Assembly: GCA_031367105.1 (NCBI GenBank)
Contig: JANLPG010000078.1
Location: 22,524 to 86,523, forward strand
Reading direction: 5' to 3'
Length of the DNA stretch: 64,000 bases
DNA from: Palsa-1233 sp031367105
Lineage (GTDB): Bacteria; Gemmatimonadota; Gemmatimonadetes; Gemmatimonadales; GWC2-71-9
In this document: positions 1-7,431 of the stretch, piece by piece
Position numbering within the stretch: position 1 is the stretch's first letter
Layout of the letters: every line of letters begins with the position of its first letter
Notes under the pieces: model-generated
Told to the model about the DNA's origin: nothing
The model's input: only the letters and a program-made list of their open reading frames with translations
The model's database searches: none
Translations under genes and position numbers: made by a program

Positions 1-354
1 GATCATCATCTGGCGCTCCACCGCACGTTCGGCCGAGTTGATGTCGGCCGCGGTGATGGTGGCACGGTCGCGAAGCAGCGGCTTCACTTCGGCGAGTGCG
101 CCGCCGAGCACGCGGGCGACGTGCGACTCCTTGTTCTTCTCGGCCAGCGTGATCGCCTGATCGAGGTTCTCCTCCTGAATCGCGCGGGAGAATTGCGGCG
201 CAAACTTGCGGGTGCCTGCCTCGCTCTTCTTGATCTTGATGAGCTTCTGGATCACGATCGTCAGCGAGTAGATCGACATGATTGCCAGCACTACCACGAT
301 GCCACGGGCGAACAGACCGGCATCATCCCACAGCTTCATCATACTGGTGTTCAT
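1..354 (-). CDS. ExbB/TolQ/MotA-family proton channel protein (partial, 3' end outside window)
   Basis: The reverse strand from the ATG at 354 reads open to the left edge, so only about the first 118 residues are seen. An N-terminal membrane segment (GIVVVLAIMSIYSLTIVI) is followed by a basic stretch (QKLIKIKKSEAG) and a soluble helical region that includes AEKNKESHVARVLGGAL and ends in SAERAVERQMMI. This is the typical N-terminal layout of ExbB/TolQ, where the AERAVER stretch precedes the second membrane segment. It lies 69 bp downstream of tonB on the same strand, so the pair probably forms part of a TonB-ExbB-ExbD energy-transducing set for outer-membrane transport. The exbD gene would be expected beyond the left edge. 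TolQ or a MotA relative is possible, but the tonB neighbour favours ExbB. Confidence 0.8.
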   Translation of the reverse strand, partial: MNTSMMKLWDDAGLFARGIVVVLAIMSIYSLTIVIQKLIKIKKSEAGTRKFAPQFSRAIQEENLDQAITLAEKNKESHVARVLGGALAEVKPLLRDRATITAADINSAERAVERQMMI

Positions 355-423
355 TGGATGACCATTCCTGAGTGAAGAGTTCCGGCCGCGACGGCGCGGC
401 CCGCTATTCCGGCGAGTGCGCCG

Positions 424-1134
424 TCAACCTTGCAACGAGAATCGGACTGCCTGTTCGACCAGCTGACGCACTGGCGCCCCGCGGATCTTGGCCGGCTTGA
501 AACGGGCCCGCTTGATCGCTTCGATGGCCGGAGCCTCGAAGGCCTTGTTGGTCGAGCTGAGCACCTGGATCGTGGACGTCTCGGTCCGACCGTCGGTTCC
601 GACCACGAAGCGGAGCGACACCTTCCCCTCGACACCGGCCGACTTCAGGACTGGCGGATAGACCGGGTTCGCACCATCGAGGTACTGCACCGGATCATCG
701 ACCTGATCGACCGTGAACGACTCGCCGCTCTCGATCGAGACCGGGCCGACGCCGCCGACGACGCCGCGCGCGATGCCGCCCTCGACACCCTTCCCCGAGA
801 AGTCCTTGGCATTGAACTTCTGGTTGAGGTCGACCGGCGGGATCTCGGTCGGGATCTCCTTGGGCGGCACGATCGTCTGGAATCCCTGCGGCGGCGGATT
901 ATTCGAGATGACCACGTCCGGCGGCGGCTGATCCGGCGGCGGTGGCGGTGGCGGGTCGGGCGGCTTGATGAACACCGCCGTCGTGTCCGCGAGAAGCTTC
1001 TTGACCGTCTCGGCAGCACCCTGCGTTGCCTTGACGGCGCCGAGAATGAGCAGGATGTGCAAAATCACCGAGGTGACCAGCTGCCCGGTGGACTGCTCCT
1101 TCTTCGGCCTGGACTCGATCAGGTTTTCAAACAC
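424..1134 (-). CDS. tonB: TonB-family energy transducer
   Basis: About 236 residues. The start is taken as the GTG at 1134 because a clear GGAGG lies nine bases upstream; a longer open frame exists but has no signal. Residues about 19-37 form one membrane helix (LVTSVILHILLILGAVKA). A run of prolines follows (DPPPPPPPDQPPPDVV), the periplasm-spanning segment, and then a C-terminal TonB domain from about residue 140 with the usual pattern (YPPVLKSAGVEGKVSLRFVV, then AIKRARFKPAKIRG). It would carry proton-motive energy from the ExbB/ExbD complex to TonB-dependent receptors. The exbB gene follows directly, so the order here is tonB-exbB. The family call is firm; which receptors it serves cannot be told. 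Confidence 0.88.
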   Translation of the reverse strand: MFENLIESRPKKEQSTGQLVTSVILHILLILGAVKATQGAAETVKKLLADTTAVFIKPPDPPPPPPPDQPPPDVVISNNPPPQGFQTIVPPKEIPTEIPPVDLNQKFNAKDFSGKGVEGGIARGVVGGVGPVSIESGESFTVDQVDDPVQYLDGANPVYPPVLKSAGVEGKVSLRFVVGTDGRTETSTIQVLSSTNKAFEAPAIEAIKRARFKPAKIRGAPVRQLVEQAVRFSLQG

Positions 1135-1259
1135 GCGGACGGACCTCCGCTGATGAGACTGGATGCTGCACGGTCGGGAAGAAAGGTCGCTATCCGAGTT
1201 CGCGGCGGCTTCACCACGGGATGACAATTCGATGACAAGTAGATTAGCGGTCGCTGCGA

Positions 1260-2756
1260 TTAATCGGAGGTGACGTCGGTCGGCCCTTCGGGGACACCCC
1301 GGGGCAGCGTCACCGTGAAGATAGTACCTCGTCCCGGCCGACTCTGCACCGCAATGCCCCCCCCGTGCGCCTCGGCGATCCATTTGCAGATCGCCAGCCC
1401 GAGTCCGGTCCCAGGCCGTTCACCGGTCCGGGACCGGGCGGGATCCGCCCGCCAGAAGCGCTCGAAAACGTGCTCCAGGTCGCCCGGGGCGATGCCAATC
1501 CCGGTATCGGCGACGCTCAGCACTGCGGATTCGTCGGTTTCGCTCAGTCGGATGCTGACCTGACCCCCGGCCGGGGTGTACTTGACCGCGTTGGTGACCA
1601 GGTTCATCAGGAGTTGCCGGATCCGGGGCGGATCCAGCGGGACCACCACCGGCTCGGGCGGGAGGTCACTCCGCACGGTGATCCCCTGGTCGGTACCGAG
1701 GAGCTCGGCGGTCTCCAGCGCCTCCCGCACCAATTCGCGGAGGTCGGCGTCGCGTTGCACCAATCCGGCGCGCCCCTCGTCGGCGCGGGCCAGCGTCAGC
1801 AGGTTGGTGACGAGTTCCGACATCTGGTTGATCTGCCGGAGTGTCTCATCGAGCGACCCCATCAACTCGTTGGGGGTCTCGGGATCGGTCAGCGACCGCT
1901 CGACCCCGGCGCGCAGCACCATCAACGGCGTCTTGAGCTCGTGGGAAGCGTCGGCGGTGAACCGGCGCAGCGCATTGAAGCTCCCTTCCACGCGGGAAAT
2001 CATTTCATTGAGCTTTTCGGCCAATCGGCTGAGCTCGTCTTCGCCGGCAGGGACGGCCAGGCGCCGATGGAGCGAGCGGCCGTCCTGGATTGCCTCGAGC
2101 TCCGCAACGATGCCGTCCACCGACCGGAGCGGCCGTCCGGCAAGCCAGTAGCCCACGAGGGTGGAGGCCACCAGAATCAGCGGCGCCACCAGAATCATCG
2201 AGACCAGCAGCTGCGCCGGTCCATTCAGCTCCGTCGTCGGCTGCGCCGCGACCAGGATGGACCCCAATTCGCCACCGACCGAACCAATCGAGTCGAGCAG
2301 GAAGCGGAACTCCGGCTGGCCGGGGAGGAGCTCCAATTGGCCGCGGCGCTGCACGACGGGCTGGCGCAGAATGATCCGCCGCACCTCGATGAGCGCCTGT
2401 GCTGTCAGGTTGCGCGCCGGTGGGGAGACGTACACCAGGCGGCCTGCGTTGTCGGCGACGAAGAGATAGTCGCGCATCCCCTCGAACATCGTTCGTGCGT
2501 CGCTGACCAGCTCGTAGGTGCTGTCCCGCTGGCCGAGGTTTGGCAGTGCCACGACGACCTGCCCCTGCCGCGCCTGCTCCTGGAGCCAGCGGATCGCGAA
2601 GCGAAACTCCTCGGTCAGCCGCACCTCGAGTTGCTGCTCCGCCTCCCGCACCGACGACTGGCGTCGTTCCCAATACAGCGCCGCCCCGAACACGATGATT
2701 GTCGCGGTCAGGGCGATGGTGTACGAGATGGCAAGCCGGCTGCGGATGGAGTGCAT
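1260..2756 (-). CDS. Two-component sensor histidine kinase (HAMP, HisKA, HATPase)
   Basis: 498 residues. The first membrane helix spans residues 8-29, a periplasmic sensor region follows to about 180, and a second helix covers 183-207 and leads into a HAMP region. The phosphoacceptor is His272 in DASHELKTP. The ATPase domain shows the N box (NLVTNAVKYTP), the G1 box (DTGIGIAP) and the G2 box (GTGLGLAICK). Its ATG directly abuts the TAG stop of the response regulator upstream, so the two are translated together and are almost certainly cognate. The architecture matches OmpR-partner kinases such as the CusS/QseC type. The signal is unknown; tonB downstream on the same strand may or may not be a target. 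Confidence 0.93.
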   Translation of the reverse strand: MHSIRSRLAISYTIALTATIIVFGAALYWERRQSSVREAEQQLEVRLTEEFRFAIRWLQEQARQGQVVVALPNLGQRDSTYELVSDARTMFEGMRDYLFVADNAGRLVYVSPPARNLTAQALIEVRRIILRQPVVQRRGQLELLPGQPEFRFLLDSIGSVGGELGSILVAAQPTTELNGPAQLLVSMILVAPLILVASTLVGYWLAGRPLRSVDGIVAELEAIQDGRSLHRRLAVPAGEDELSRLAEKLNEMISRVEGSFNALRRFTADASHELKTPLMVLRAGVERSLTDPETPNELMGSLDETLRQINQMSELVTNLLTLARADEGRAGLVQRDADLRELVREALETAELLGTDQGITVRSDLPPEPVVVPLDPPRIRQLLMNLVTNAVKYTPAGGQVSIRLSETDESAVLSVADTGIGIAPGDLEHVFERFWRADPARSRTGERPGTGLGLAICKWIAEAHGGGIAVQSRPGRGTIFTVTLPRGVPEGPTDVTSD

Positions 2757-3425
2757 CTACCCCTTCACCACATAGCCCACGCCGCGCACCGTGTGCACCA
2801 GCTTCTGGGTGAAGCCGGCGTCCACCTTCTTGCGGAGTCGATTGATCACCACGTCGACGATGTTGGTCCCAGGATCGAAATGATAGTCCCAGGCATACTC
2901 GGTGATCAGGGTGCGCGACATCACCCGCCCGGGGTGCCGCATCAGGTATTCGAGGACGGAATATTCCTTCGGCGTCAGCTCGATCGTGGCACCGTCGCGG
3001 CGGACTTCGCGAGTATCAAGGTCGAGCTCGAGATCCGCGATCCGGAGCGCGCGAGCCGAGAGCACCCGGGGTCGTCGCGAGAGCGCCTCGATCCGTGCGA
3101 GGAGCTCTTCAAAGGCAAACGGCTTGGTGACATAATCATCCGCGCCGGCGCGCAGTGCATCCACCTTGAACTCGACGCCGTCCTGCGCCGTCAGCACCAG
3201 AATCGGCATCGTCAGGCCTCGGTCCCGGAGGGTACGCAGGACTTCGAGGCCGGTCATCCCGGGCAACCGCAGGTCGAGTATCACCAGATCGTAATGGGCA
3301 GCGGAGGCGACCTTCAGCGCCTCGGCACCGTCGTCAACCCAGTCGGCGATGTATTGCTGCTCCTCCAACCCGCGCTTGACGTACTGGCCGACCGTCCTGT
3401 CGTCCTCCACGACCAGCAGCTTCAT
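2757..3425 (-). CDS. OmpR/PhoB-family response regulator
   Basis: 222 residues. The receiver domain begins MKLLVVEDD, with acidic residues for Mg2+ at 8-9, the phosphoacceptor Asp51 in LVILDLRLPG, a Thr in VLTAQD and the conserved Lys in DDYVTKPF. A C-terminal winged-helix DNA-binding domain follows (LTPKEYSVLEYLMRHPGRV, then NRLRKKVD and VRGVGYVV at the end). It overlaps the PAS kinase gene upstream by 4 nt and abuts the second kinase gene downstream, so one regulator sits between two kinases. OmpR-type regulators bind pairs of 11-bp direct repeats; a candidate of that kind exists far away at 52118-52150, but no link is shown. Confidence 0.95.
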   Translation of the reverse strand: MKLLVVEDDRTVGQYVKRGLEEQQYIADWVDDGAEALKVASAAHYDLVILDLRLPGMTGLEVLRTLRDRGLTMPILVLTAQDGVEFKVDALRAGADDYVTKPFAFEELLARIEALSRRPRVLSARALRIADLELDLDTREVRRDGATIELTPKEYSVLEYLMRHPGRVMSRTLITEYAWDYHFDPGTNIVDVVINRLRKKVDAGFTQKLVHTVRGVGYVVKG

Positions 3426-4879
3426 TGCGGGCCTCCCCCTCTCGCAGCCGGCAGTGCCATTCGGAACACCGTGCCCCGGCCCTGCTCACTGCGCACATCG
3501 AGACGCCCGTGATGGTCGGCGACGATGCCATAGCAGATGGCCAGGCCGAGGCCGGTTCCGCGCGAGGGCCCCTTGGTGGTGTAGAACGGTTCGAAGATTT
3601 TCGGCAGGACATCGGGCGGGATCCCGGGCCCGTCGTCGTGGAACTCGGCGACGACCGTCGCGCCTTCGAGCCGGGTGCGCACGATCACCGCACCGTGCCC
3701 GTTGGTGGCGTCCGCTGCATTCAACAGTATGGCCATCGCCGCCTGCACCAGGCGTTCGCTGTTACCGTCGATGGCCGGGAGGTCCGGAGCCAGATCGCGG
3801 GTGACCCGCAGGCGTCGAAACCGTTGATGATGCTTGAGCAGGTAGAGCGTACGTTCGAGCAGGGCGTTGAGGTCGGTCGGCTCGAAGGCACCGCCGCCGC
3901 GGCTGGCGCGAGAGAAATCGAGCAGGCCGTCCACAATGTTGGTGCAGCGACCGACTTCGCTCTCGATGATGTCGAGATATTCCCGCACGACCGGTTCGGC
4001 GGAGCTCCCCAGGCGCGATGAAATGGCAGCAACACACGCGCCAATCGTCGCGAGCGGATTGTTGATCTCGTGCATCACCCCGGCAGCGAGCTGCCCGACG
4101 GCAGCGAGCTTCTCGGTCTGATGCATGGCGCGCTGAATGATGCGGGTTTCGGTGACGTCTTCTCCGATGCTGATGACGTGGGTCACCGCTGCACCATCAA
4201 GTCGCATCGGAATCCTGGAGGTGCGATAAATTCTGGGCTCCCCATCTCCGATCTGTACTTCCTGCTCGCTCTCGTGGGTCTCACCGGTCGAGAAGACGCT
4301 CTCGAACTCCTCCCGGAGCGATGCGGCTGGTTGGCGGAACAGCACATCGTAGACCGTCCGGCCGAGCACATCCTCCCGGCGGAGTCCCTGCATTCCGGTT
4401 TCGCGCTTGCGATTCCAGACGATGATGCGGAAGTGGTCGTCGACCACGTACAGACCGACCGAAAGGGAGTCGATTGTGAGGCGGTGGATCCTCCGCTCGA
4501 GGGAGGCTTCGTCGACGGTGCCCAATTCGAAGGTAGGCAACACGGTGGCCACCACCGCCGCGACGGTTTCGAGCAGTGGGCGCAGTTCCGCCAGCGGTCG
4601 TGCGCAGTCGACAACTTCGAGGACCGCGTGGCGATCGCCACGCCAGGGAATCACGACCGAAAATGGGGCAGCGTGGTGGTTGGAGCCGCCCGTCACGGTG
4701 ACCTCATCCGCGCGGCGGGACCCAGCGCGCAAGCGGACCTCGTGCGCCGGCAGCGTCTCGCGCAAGAATTCGCAGAGCGCTCGCAACCGCTCCGCGGCCG
4801 GCACAGCCACGCCGAGCGTCCGGGCGGCACCAGCGAGAATCGCCAGCGGCGGCATCTCCATCCGGGCGGGCTCGCTCAC
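3422..4879 (-). CDS. PAS-domain sensor histidine kinase, soluble, NtrB-like
   Basis: About 485 residues with the chosen GTG start, whose GTGA overlaps the stop of the lipoprotein gene before it. A GTG at 4900 and an ATG at 4861 are alternatives, and no start has a good ribosome site. No membrane helix is visible. A GAF-like region (about residues 10-120) precedes a PAS domain (LSVGLYVVDDHFRIIVWN), then a HisKA domain with the acceptor His in GVMHEINNPLATI, and an HATPase domain (LLNAADATNGHGA, DDGPGIPP, GTGLGLAICYG). Kinases with an HEINNPL box usually pair with NtrC-type regulators, yet the only regulator here is OmpR-type and overlaps by 4 nt. It probably senses a cytoplasmic ligand or redox state. 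Confidence 0.9.
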   Translation of the reverse strand: MSEPARMEMPPLAILAGAARTLGVAVPAAERLRALCEFLRETLPAHEVRLRAGSRRADEVTVTGGSNHHAAPFSVVIPWRGDRHAVLEVVDCARPLAELRPLLETVAAVVATVLPTFELGTVDEASLERRIHRLTIDSLSVGLYVVDDHFRIIVWNRKRETGMQGLRREDVLGRTVYDVLFRQPAASLREEFESVFSTGETHESEQEVQIGDGEPRIYRTSRIPMRLDGAAVTHVISIGEDVTETRIIQRAMHQTEKLAAVGQLAAGVMHEINNPLATIGACVAAISSRLGSSAEPVVREYLDIIESEVGRCTNIVDGLLDFSRASRGGGAFEPTDLNALLERTLYLLKHHQRFRRLRVTRDLAPDLPAIDGNSERLVQAAMAILLNAADATNGHGAVIVRTRLEGATVVAEFHDDGPGIPPDVLPKIFEPFYTTKGPSRGTGLGLAICYGIVADHHGRLDVRSEQGRGTVFRMALPAARGGGPQ

Positions 4880-5349
4880 GGCGCTGAGCGGAGGCGCCAC
4901 GGGCCAAGGACCGCGTGGGCGATGCGCCAGGCGCCGTCGCGCCGGGCAAGAGTGAGAAAATCGGCGGCCTCATAGTCGCCTTGCCCCACGTTGTTCTCCA
5001 CCGCGATCACCATTCGCGCCGTCGCCAGGTCGCCATCCGAGCGCACCTCGGATCGGATGATCCGCACCCCGGCGCGTTCGGTCCGATGCTCCGGCACGTC
5101 GAACAGTGCGCGCGCGGGAACCAGAGTGGCTGGATTGGTGCCCCCATCGATCAGGACCGTAGCAGCCGGAAAGATGGCACGCCCGAACGCCGCGGTATCG
5201 TGCCTCGTCAGCGAGCGGTAGAACGCCGTGGTCACACCCTGGAGCGCCGCGTCCTCATTTCGCGCACCACTGGGGGCCCGCGTGTCGAACCGACACCCGG
5301 TGGCGGCAAGCAACAGCAGCAGGTGGGAGAGGCGCTTCAGGGAACACAT
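4876..5349 (-). CDS. Predicted lipoprotein, NTF2/SnoaL-like fold
   Basis: About 157 residues from the ATG at 5349. The N-terminus is a lipoprotein signal (MCSLKRLSHLLLLLAATGC) with Cys as the likely lipidated residue. The rest resembles small NTF2-like domains: a helical start (VTTAFYRSLTRHDTAAFGRA), then strand-rich segments (VRIIRSEVRSDGDLATARMV) and a final DGAWRIAHAVLGPWRL. It is the first gene of the signalling operon and its TGA overlaps the GTG of the PAS kinase. A membrane-facing lipoprotein ahead of the kinases could be an accessory sensor, but that is only context. The NTF2-like call is moderate. Confidence 0.7.
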   Translation of the reverse strand: MCSLKRLSHLLLLLAATGCRFDTRAPSGARNEDAALQGVTTAFYRSLTRHDTAAFGRAIFPAATVLIDGGTNPATLVPARALFDVPEHRTERAGVRIIRSEVRSDGDLATARMVIAVENNVGQGDYEAADFLTLARRDGAWRIAHAVLGPWRLRSAP

Positions 5350-5407
5350 CGAGTGGAAGGTGGCGTCGCGACCCCGGTGATGCCAAGGGCCGCGATGCAC
5401 GGAGGGC

Positions 5408-5869
5408 TTACCGCAACGCCGCGAGCTGCGCCAGCAGCTCACTGTTTTCTCGCCGGTGGCCCAGCTCGGTCTCCTCCCAGGCCCACCGGACGATCCCGTC
5501 ACGATCGATCAGGATGTAGGCCCGGGATGTGTGGTTCTTCGCTTCGATCAGCGTGCCGTAGGCGCGCGATGCGGTTCGCAGGAAGTCGCTCACCAGCTCT
5601 ACTCGCATTTTGCCATGATCCCTGAACGCCTTCAGTGTGGGGATGGAATCCACGCTGATGGGGAGCACCGCCGCACCTGCGCTGGCGAACTGCTCGAAGT
5701 CGTCGGAGAATGCCCGCAACTCGGTGGTACACGTCGAGGTGAAGGCGAGTGGAAAAAAGGCCAGGAGCACGCTCTGCTTGCCGCGATACGCGGAGAGGGT
5801 GAGCTGTGCTCCGCTGGTCGAGGGCAGGGTAAAATCGGGAGCTACGGAGCCGACAGCTGGGAGCGACAT
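5408..5869 (-). CDS. 1-Cys peroxiredoxin (AhpE/Bcp-like)
   Basis: 153 residues, a full-length single thioredoxin-fold domain. The start VGSVAPDFTLPSTSG is typical of AhpC/TSA proteins, and the peroxidatic site is Cys47 in PLAFTSTCTTEL (the PxxxTxxC motif). No other Cys is present, so this is a 1-Cys enzyme that needs an external thiol to be recycled. It would reduce hydrogen peroxide or organic hydroperoxides in the cytoplasm. The gene lies 10 bp after the superoxide dismutase gene on the same strand, so the pair forms a short oxidative-stress operon in which SOD makes peroxide and this enzyme removes it. Confidence 0.9.
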   Translation of the reverse strand: MSLPAVGSVAPDFTLPSTSGAQLTLSAYRGKQSVLLAFFPLAFTSTCTTELRAFSDDFEQFASAGAAVLPISVDSIPTLKAFRDHGKMRVELVSDFLRTASRAYGTLIEAKNHTSRAYILIDRDGIVRWAWEETELGHRRENSELLAQLAALR

Positions 5870-5879
5870 CCCGGGCGCC

Positions 5880-6491
5880 TCACCGACCGGCCGAGTAGCG
5901 CCGGCCGACCTCGCTCCAATTCACCACGTTCCACCAGGCCGAGACATAGTCGGGACGACGATTCTGGTACTTGAGGTAGTAGGCGTGTTCCCACACATCG
6001 CAGCCCAGAATTGGCTGCCGCCCCTCCATCGCCGGTGAATCCTGATTCGGCGTGCTCTCGATCGAGAGGACGCCGCCCTTCGCGACGACCAGCCAGCCCC
6101 ACCCCGACCCGAAGCGCGTGACGCACGCCTTGGCGAACTGCTCCTTGAAGCCATCGAGACTGCTGAAGGCGGCATCGATCGCCTTGGCGAGATCGCCCTC
6201 TGGCGCCGAAGCCCCACCCGGTGCCATCATCTCCCAGAACATCGTGTGGTTGTAGTGGCCACCCCCATTGTTCCGGACGGCAGCGCGCTTCGGCTCAGGT
6301 ACCTGTGCGAGATTACCGACTAACTCCCGAATCGGCATCGTCAGCAGCTCAGGCAGCCCCTCGAGCGCAGCATTGAGATTCGTAACGTAGGCAGCGTGAT
6401 GCTTGTCGTGATGAATCCGCATCGTCGGTTCGTCGACGTGAGGCTCGAGCGCGGCGTAGTCGTACGGGAGGGGAGGCAGTGTGAAGGACAT
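5880..6491 (-). CDS. sod: Superoxide dismutase, Fe/Mn family
   Basis: 203 residues from the ATG at 6491, chosen because CGGAG sits seven bases upstream and the protein then begins MSFTLPPLPYDYAALEPHV as in the family. A longer open frame upstream has no support. Metal ligands are visible: His in MRIHHDKHHAAYV, His in GGGHYNHTMFWEMM, and Asp and His in DVWEHAYYLKY. The signature DVWEHAYY is intact. It converts superoxide to oxygen and hydrogen peroxide. Fe or Mn preference cannot be read safely. The peroxiredoxin gene follows 10 bp downstream. Confidence 0.95.
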   Translation of the reverse strand: MSFTLPPLPYDYAALEPHVDEPTMRIHHDKHHAAYVTNLNAALEGLPELLTMPIRELVGNLAQVPEPKRAAVRNNGGGHYNHTMFWEMMAPGGASAPEGDLAKAIDAAFSSLDGFKEQFAKACVTRFGSGWGWLVVAKGGVLSIESTPNQDSPAMEGRQPILGCDVWEHAYYLKYQNRRPDYVSAWWNVVNWSEVGRRYSAGR

Positions 6492-6625
6492 CGGGTAGCT
6501 CCGGCAGGGGTAAGCAGAAGATCGAAAGATGGGCCGCCCCGAAGGGTTGGGCAACGCGTCCAGCACTTGAGCCCTGCTGCAGGACGCCGATACTCGTTCA
6601 GGGTACTTACTGAGGACTGCAGATC

Positions 6626-7132
6626 GTGGCCCTATCGCTCCGTTTTGCCCTGACCTCGCCAGGACGCGCTGTTGTCGCCCTCGAAGCCGACGACTTGCGG
6701 GTGGCGATGCAGGCGACCGACGAAACCGATGCACTGGGCGACTTGACCCGTGCCGCCGTCACGTTGCTGGAAGGCGTCGATCGGGCGTCCCTGGTTCTCG
6801 AGGACGCCCCTGGGGTGCACGAATGGACCTTTGAGCGGCAGGGGGAACTCGTCCAGTTGCGCATTCACAGCTGGGCCGACCGCCGATCGGGTAGCGCGGA
6901 TATGGTGATGTCTCAGGAGCGTTCGGTTGCACTCGCCTGCCCGCTCGCCGTGCTGGCCCGCGAACTCGTGCTGGTCCTCGACGTGCTCTGGGTCGGCCAC
7001 GGCCCCGACGGTTGGGCCAGGCTGTCGCCCAAGCACCCATTCCCGGCCGCCGAGCGCCGCCGACTGCGCCAGCTGCTCGCCGTCGCGGCCCGCCGGAGCG
7101 CCGAACACCGCCCAGCAATCGAGGGCGATTAG
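6626..7132 (+). CDS. Hypothetical protein
   Basis: 168 residues from a GTG start. I do not recognise the family. The sequence is soluble, rich in Ala, Leu, Arg and Asp, with alternating acidic and hydrophobic stretches (VVALEADDLRVAMQATDETD, LLEGVDRASLVLEDAPGVHE), no signal peptide, no membrane helix and no Cys pairs. The C-terminus is basic and helical (AAERRRLRQLLAVAARR). It is divergent from sod and its last 4 nt overlap the end of the convergent DUF167 gene. Its codon use and plausible composition support a real gene; its function is unknown. Confidence 0.6.
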   Translation: MALSLRFALTSPGRAVVALEADDLRVAMQATDETDALGDLTRAAVTLLEGVDRASLVLEDAPGVHEWTFERQGELVQLRIHSWADRRSGSADMVMSQERSVALACPLAVLARELVLVLDVLWVGHGPDGWARLSPKHPFPAAERRRLRQLLAVAARRSAEHRPAIEGD

Positions 7133-7431
7133 CGGTCCGTCTCAGCCCGCGGGATCAGAAGTCGGGTAGCCCACGCCACATCCACCCCAGCCACATCCAC
7201 CATTTTCGCGCGAGACATCGCCCCCCGGACCAGGGTCACGGCCCGCGTCGGAACTCCCAGCCGGCTCGCCAGGAAACGAAGCAGCGCCTCGTTGGCTCTC
7301 CCTTCGACGGGGGGAGCCGCGAGGCGCAGTTTGATTGCTTCGCCATAGCGACCGACGATCTCCGTCTGCGACGCACCGGGCTGGACGTGCACCGTCAGGC
7401 GCACCCCGGCCGGTGTCGCAACGATGGTCAC
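7129..7431 (-). CDS. DUF167 (YggU) family protein
   Basis: 100 residues, the normal size of this family. Recognisable parts are VRLTVHVQPGASQTEIVG near the N-terminus, IKLRLAAPPVEGRANEALL in the middle and the VTLVRGAMSRAKMVDV segment. The PPVEGRAN box is the family hallmark. The biochemical role of DUF167 proteins is not established. The ATG overlaps the stop of the parvulin gene upstream by 4 nt (ATGA), so the two are co-translated, and the 3' end overlaps the convergent hypothetical gene by 4 nt. Confidence 0.9.
   Translation of the reverse strand: MTIVATPAGVRLTVHVQPGASQTEIVGRYGEAIKLRLAAPPVEGRANEALLRFLASRLGVPTRAVTLVRGAMSRAKMVDVAGVDVAWATRLLIPRAETDR

Noticed and set aside
1365..3512. A 715-codon open frame on the plus strand across the two-component genes
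   Set aside because: It is the antisense shadow of the kinase and regulator genes in high-GC DNA; its product is rich in Arg, Gln, His and Pro and has no conserved motif.
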